Below, piece after piece: positions 9,286-12,492 of a DNA stretch of 12,492 bases. The first letter of the stretch is position 1. Each line of letters opens with the position of its first letter. Location of the stretch: assembly GCA_034696485.1 (NCBI GenBank), contig JAQIWT010001105.1, forward strand, positions 1 through 12,492, in the 5' to 3' direction. The DNA is from Isohypsibius dastychi (taxonomy: Eukaryota > Tardigrada > Eutardigrada > Parachela > Isohypsibiidae). Both the position numbers and the translations under genes were made by a program. Below the pieces are notes generated by a model, which searched no databases, was not told the DNA's origin, and saw only the letters and a program-made list of their open reading frames with translations.

Positions 9286-9336
9286 TTCCAGTGGCGTCGG
9301 AAGGTTTATTTTGGGTGCCTCAGTTCCCCTTCGTCC
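9286..9336 (+). repeat. Possible hAT-like terminus upstream of gene E
   Basis: The sequence starts CAGTGGCGTCGGAAGG at 9289, continues into GTTTATTTTGGGTGCC and is followed downstream by C- and G-rich runs. Termini beginning CAGTGGCG with a T-run and G-run are common among hAT-type DNA transposons. A similar block is at 1928-1981. No opposite terminus or 8-bp target duplication could be confirmed within the window, so a conserved promoter block is the alternative. Confidence 0.3.
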
Positions 9337-9396
9337 AGTTGGTCAGGGATAGGTACTATTACGTCTCTGCCAATATTTATCATATTTGCAAGCGAA

Positions 9397-9436
9397 CCCC
9401 CCGATGGGGGGCTTTCCGTCCAGGGGGGGGGGGGGG
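9397..9436 (+). repeat. C6/G6 hairpin followed by a G14 run
   Basis: C6 (9397-9402), GAT, then G6 (9406-9411) form a perfect 6-bp inverted repeat. Eleven bases later there is an unbroken run of 14 G (9423-9436). Together they can form a G-quadruplex on the plus strand. The exact run length is prone to sequencing error. Confidence 0.75.
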
Positions 9437-9560
9437 TTAGCAAGAAAAACAAGTAGCAAAAACAACATAGCACGTGAAACTGCAAGACCGAAGCAGAGGT
9501 GTGCTTGGAGTTTGGGATTAGATCACCGTTCGTTCTGTTTTCTGATCGATAAGTACCAGC

Positions 9561-12138
9561 ATGGCAGGCACCAAGTCAACTGTTGCTTCATCTGCAACCA
9601 GTTCGGAATTTCGTTCCCGATTCGACAAGGAGTATTTTGTTACGTTCTTCACGCACTCGGAAAAGAAATGCCTTCCCGGTGATAAGCGTATTCAATCTGC
9701 TCTGTGTTCCCTCTGCGCCTCTGATGAGTCAATCCAGAAGAGGATCAGTTCACAAAACGGATATGTCAACTTCCGCAAACATATTGTGGCATCCCACAAA
9801 AGACATGCTGTAAGTTTGGGATTTCTGTTCTTTTTGAGCTCATTGTTGCACGTTAATATCTAGAGCAATTTGGTCATCGGCTTTTTCTTAGATTTAATTG
9901 TTAAGGTTGCTCTCTAATTTTGCAGGCAGTTGTCGCCTTCCAATCCGTACCAACCATGACACACCTTCCCGTCAGTACGCTCACAGACCTCAGTTTTGAC
10001 ACCGTGGTCAAAGATATTGATTCTGGATTAACGGTAAGAATTCAGAGGAGTAATTGTGTTATAAATGGTTTGGTTATTCAGAACTTCTGACTGAGAAGTT
10101 GAGTTCGCGAATTACTTGAAGTTGCTCGAGCTGAACTTGTCTGATTTCAGCCTGCGTTCGGGAAGATGCATGGTTTGCATTCGTCCAGTCGATGCCCCAC
10201 ATGTTTTTCGTATCCGGATTCTGTCCAGAAAGAATGCTGCATTCGTTCTTGCGTCCATTTTGTGGATAAACTTTTCATTCCTTCGGACTGCGACTGCACA
10301 CCAGAGTCAGTATCTTTCCAAAGTGGACCAGCTCGACAACATGCTTGTCCTCACTTCCAATCAACAGCTTCACTTCCTGAACTCCTCGATTTCGGTTCTA
10401 ATGGAAATGGTAAAATACTTTCGCGTTTATTTGGCTTACTATATATTCTCCTTATAGATGTATTGCTCATGTCATGTTGCTTTTCAGAAAGAATTGTGAC
10501 AAGCCGAGTCGGAATTCCGGTTCGTTCGATCTTCGGTCCTCTTATCGGATATCACACTTGCATCTCCAGTTTCCAACAAGATCCAACCGGAAGTGACCTG
10601 AAATGCCAGCCGGAAGTACTTGACAATATTTCCAACTGGATGAAATTCGTTCGTCGAGCTTCAACTTTCGACGAGCAGAATCTCTCAGTATTTCGTTATG
10701 AAGGGGATGTTTATTTTGCTGTCATCAGAGAGATTTCTGTCGGGGAAGAACTTCGAATTGGAATGCCAGAACATGAATTATCAATTTTAGCCAGCGAAAA
10801 GGATGCCATTCTAAAACCAATGGGAGAAAATTGGGCTCTCGAAGTTGAGGTTGATGACGCTGCGGAAATTCCACTTCCGGTCCGACCAGATCTGGGCAGG
10901 AAAAAAAGAATGCGTAAAGTGGATCTGAATTCTGAATGCGTTTCCAATCAGCGCAGGAGCTCCAGGGTTGCAGCCAGCATAAGGAAAAGAAAGGAAGCTG
11001 GAACTAAATCGGAAGGTGAACTCAGAAATGAACTGCCGGAAGTCAGTTCTGAGCCCTTGGAACAAACGGATATTCCAGATCCCGAAGCGAATATCTCTTC
11101 TGGTCTCCAGAGATCGGAGTCGGGCAGTCCGCCAAATCTGCCTTTGTTTCGTAAACCCGGAAAACCTAAGAACCCAGCTCCTAAGCCACCTTCCACGAAA
11201 TCACCGGAAACGACGTCAAGAAAATATCGGAAGCTACGCCGAACTCGTAGTTGTCCCTGTTGTGATACGCAATTTCTGATTGGAGCGCGATTCGAAGAGC
11301 ATATTCTCATCCATTGCGTCGACGGGAAATATCCTTGCCGATTTTGTGGATTGTTTCTGTCAACTATTCCGACACTTCGAAATCATACGATCACCATGCA
11401 TGGAGCTCAGAAGGTTTACTGCGATCAGTGCCCGTCTTGGGTGGGAAACTCCAAGATTAGTCTAAGAGGTCATTTAAAGACAAAGCATTCGGAGGTTTGA
11501 AAACGCTTCTCCGTTTTAGATTTGGAATGATGGCCTTATTTCAGATTGTTCTCCATAAGTGCCCCCATTGTGAGGAAAGGTTCAGACGACCATATATGAT
11601 AAGGCGCCATATTGCCCGAAATCATGAAGGCCCGATGGGATCATCATGGAAACCGAAAAGGGTACGTTAGTGTGAAGATGTCAGATCGTATAATTTTCCG
11701 TGGTGTATTTCTGGACTGCATCAGCAAGGCGGATTTTCTTTGTAGGTGATCGATAAAAGTTACGAGGGTTCATTTTACAAGTGTCGGGATTGTAAACTTG
11801 GATTCTTCGGAAGAAATAATTTGGTCGAGCATCTGAATGTACATCATCCGGAAACTGGCCATCATACAATACCGGAGCTCTGTCTTCCTTACAAGAAAAT
11901 CACCAGATACTCGTGTGGATTATGTGTCAAGACAGCGTTTTCGGAAGATATAATCCGCAAGCACTACGATGAGAAACACAAGGATGATGCGGAATTCAAG
12001 ATGACGACGTTTATTATCAGCGGATACGTCTGTGAGATTTGCGAGATGCCATTTTCGGGAGGAAAGTGTTTTATGAGCCACGTCCGAAGTTGTCATCCGG
12101 AATACGTCAAAGTTCTGAGGATGGACAACTTGGATTAG
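9561..12138 (+). CDS. BED finger + PRDM-like PR/SET + seven C2H2 fingers, gene E
   Basis: Exons: 9561-9809, 9926-10033, 10151-10409, 10488-11494, 11545-11661 and 11746-12138. All five introns (50-117 bp) are GT-AG and all phases agree, giving 710 residues. Residues 1-83 look like a BED-type finger (FDKEYFVTFF, CSLC, then HIVASH); 84-119 are unrecognised. Residues 134-157 form the PRDM7/9/11-like Cys-rich module (CPTC, ECCIRSCVHFV). PR/SET lies at about 207-297 (SRVGIPVRSIFGP, NWMKFVRRA, EQNLSVFRY, VGEELRIG), with GMP where PRDM9 has WYG. A basic, Pro-rich linker leads to fingers at 461-481, 489-510, 517-539, 547-568, 593-613, about 637-658 and about 676-696. If the BED exons are a separate gene, the PRDM part would start at 10166 (586 residues). 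Probably a nuclear DNA-binding protein. Paralogue of B, divergent from D. Confidence 0.8.
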
Positions 12139-12286
12139 CTGCTGATCAAATCAAGGCAACATTCCCGATCTGGCGTGACCTTTGCCTTTGGTTTCATGTT
12201 TGGGGAGTTCTAGGCGGCTTCATGTAAACATTGGGCACACCTTCGACTGTTTGTGACCTGACTTGCCATGTTTTGTTTGAAATAAA
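12139..12286 (+). terminator. Gene E 3' UTR with poly(A) signal
   Basis: The sequence after the TAG stop aligns with the B 3' UTR and ends with AATAAA at 12281-12286. Conservation fades soon after the signal, which suits a 3' UTR boundary. Confidence 0.65.
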
Positions 12287-12492
12287 CATATGGGTACTCG
12301 TCCGTTTGGTTCCATAACGCAGTGGTCGCCTTAACCTATTCATGCCCGCTATGTGAAGGAATCGAGAAACTGGGATGAAATTTAGCACTCCTGATCAGAA
12401 AAAAATTACAAACTAAATGAGCTATCTGTCAATTTTTTCTGACCAGTGGTCACATGGTTGCAATGACGGGAACATTTGTCTTCAGTGGGCAT
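12287..12492. other. Downstream flank of gene E
   Basis: No gene is seen here. The octamer CAGTGGTC occurs twice (12320-12327 and 12444-12451), and an imperfect inverted repeat is listed separately. The window ends without any further coding signal. Confidence 0.4.
12391..12446. repeat. Imperfect inverted repeat
   Basis: The left arm 12391-12407 (CTGATCAG, A-run, TT) pairs with the right arm 12431-12446 (AA, T-run, CTGACCAG), allowing one mismatch and one bulged base, around a 23-base loop. The right arm overlaps an 11-bp palindrome, GACCAGTGGTC (12441-12451). It could be the end of a small non-autonomous transposon or a chance hairpin in A/T-rich DNA. Confidence 0.5.

Larger units (their letters stand above)
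9186..9560. promoter_or_regulatory. Divergent promoter region between genes D and E
   Basis: This 375-bp stretch separates the ATG of D (minus) from the ATG of E (plus) and must carry both promoters and 5' UTRs. It contains a CAGTGGCG-led block at 9289 and a C6/G6 hairpin with a G14 run at 9397-9436, listed separately. No clear TATA box is seen. An open frame starting near 9386 runs through the G run and lacks a good start context, so I prefer the ATG at 9561 (AGCATGGC). Confidence 0.5.

Noticed and set aside
9386-9682. Plus-strand ORF starting MQANPPMGGFPS across the G run
   Set aside because: It depends on the length of a G homopolymer. The BED frame at 9561 has a better start context and correct splice phases.
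10410-10487. Hydrophobic read-through segment (LLYILLIDVLLMSCC) that could look like a membrane helix in E
   Set aside because: It is flanked by a GTAAAATAC donor and TTTTCAG acceptor, and matching introns are found in B and C, so it is an intron that happens to be a multiple of three and open. The 93-bp intron of C is likewise open, while that of B has stops.
12308-12380. tRNA-like stretch (GGTTCCATAACGCAGTGG, then AATCGAGAAAC)
   Set aside because: It has vague A-box and B-box resemblance only. No acceptor stem pairs with the first seven bases.
1-12492. CRISPR arrays, bacterial operons, rRNA genes
   Set aside because: No regular direct repeats, Shine-Dalgarno-linked gene strings or rRNA-like sequence are seen. 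Gene structure is eukaryotic.

Overview
This window reads as nuclear DNA of a multicellular, probably invertebrate, animal. Genes are split by short GT-AG introns, mostly 50-150 bp, no bacterial signals are visible, and the dominant family is PR/SET-domain plus C2H2 zinc-finger proteins (PRDM-like), which is typically metazoan. The phylum cannot be read from the sequence. A compact genome with small introns, such as a tardigrade or small crustacean, would fit, but that is a guess.

Layout. The window holds a local family of five related loci, called A to E here. A (1-1813, minus, cut by the window edge) and B (2427-4397, plus) form one divergent pair. D (7380-9185, minus) and E (9561-12138, plus) form a second. 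A resembles D and B resembles E, so the pairs look like copies of one ancestral divergent unit. Between the pairs lie C (4788-5334, plus), a truncated copy broken in its PR/SET exon, and an unrelated multi-exon gene (5441-7183, plus) with a weak double-stranded-RNA-binding-domain look.

Shared architecture: an N-terminal Cys-rich module resembling the pre-SET zinc knuckle of PRDM7/9/11, an S-L-P-containing connector, a PR/SET core (SRVGI.VRS.FGP, NWMKF, NL..F.Y, VGEEL), a variable basic linker, and seven irregularly spaced C2H2 fingers. The phase-1 intron between knuckle and SET is conserved in all five loci. The intron between fingers 4 and 5 exists only in B and E.

Most interesting points. 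(1) Gene E appears to start with two extra in-phase exons encoding a BED-type zinc finger, giving a predicted 710-residue BED-knuckle-SET-C2H2 protein. A short hAT-terminus-like sequence lies just upstream, so transposase-domain capture is a reasonable hypothesis. (2) Gene B carries a 5-bp tandem duplication that puts its knuckle out of frame, but the same duplication lies just downstream of an ATG (2624) that is in frame with the whole SET-finger region. (3) Exon 1 of C is in perfect splice phase with the downstream gene's exons, suggesting a possible chimeric gene. (4) The last exons of B and E are nearly identical at silent sites, pointing to gene conversion or very recent duplication of that part.

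All gene models are by eye. No transcript data or database search was available.
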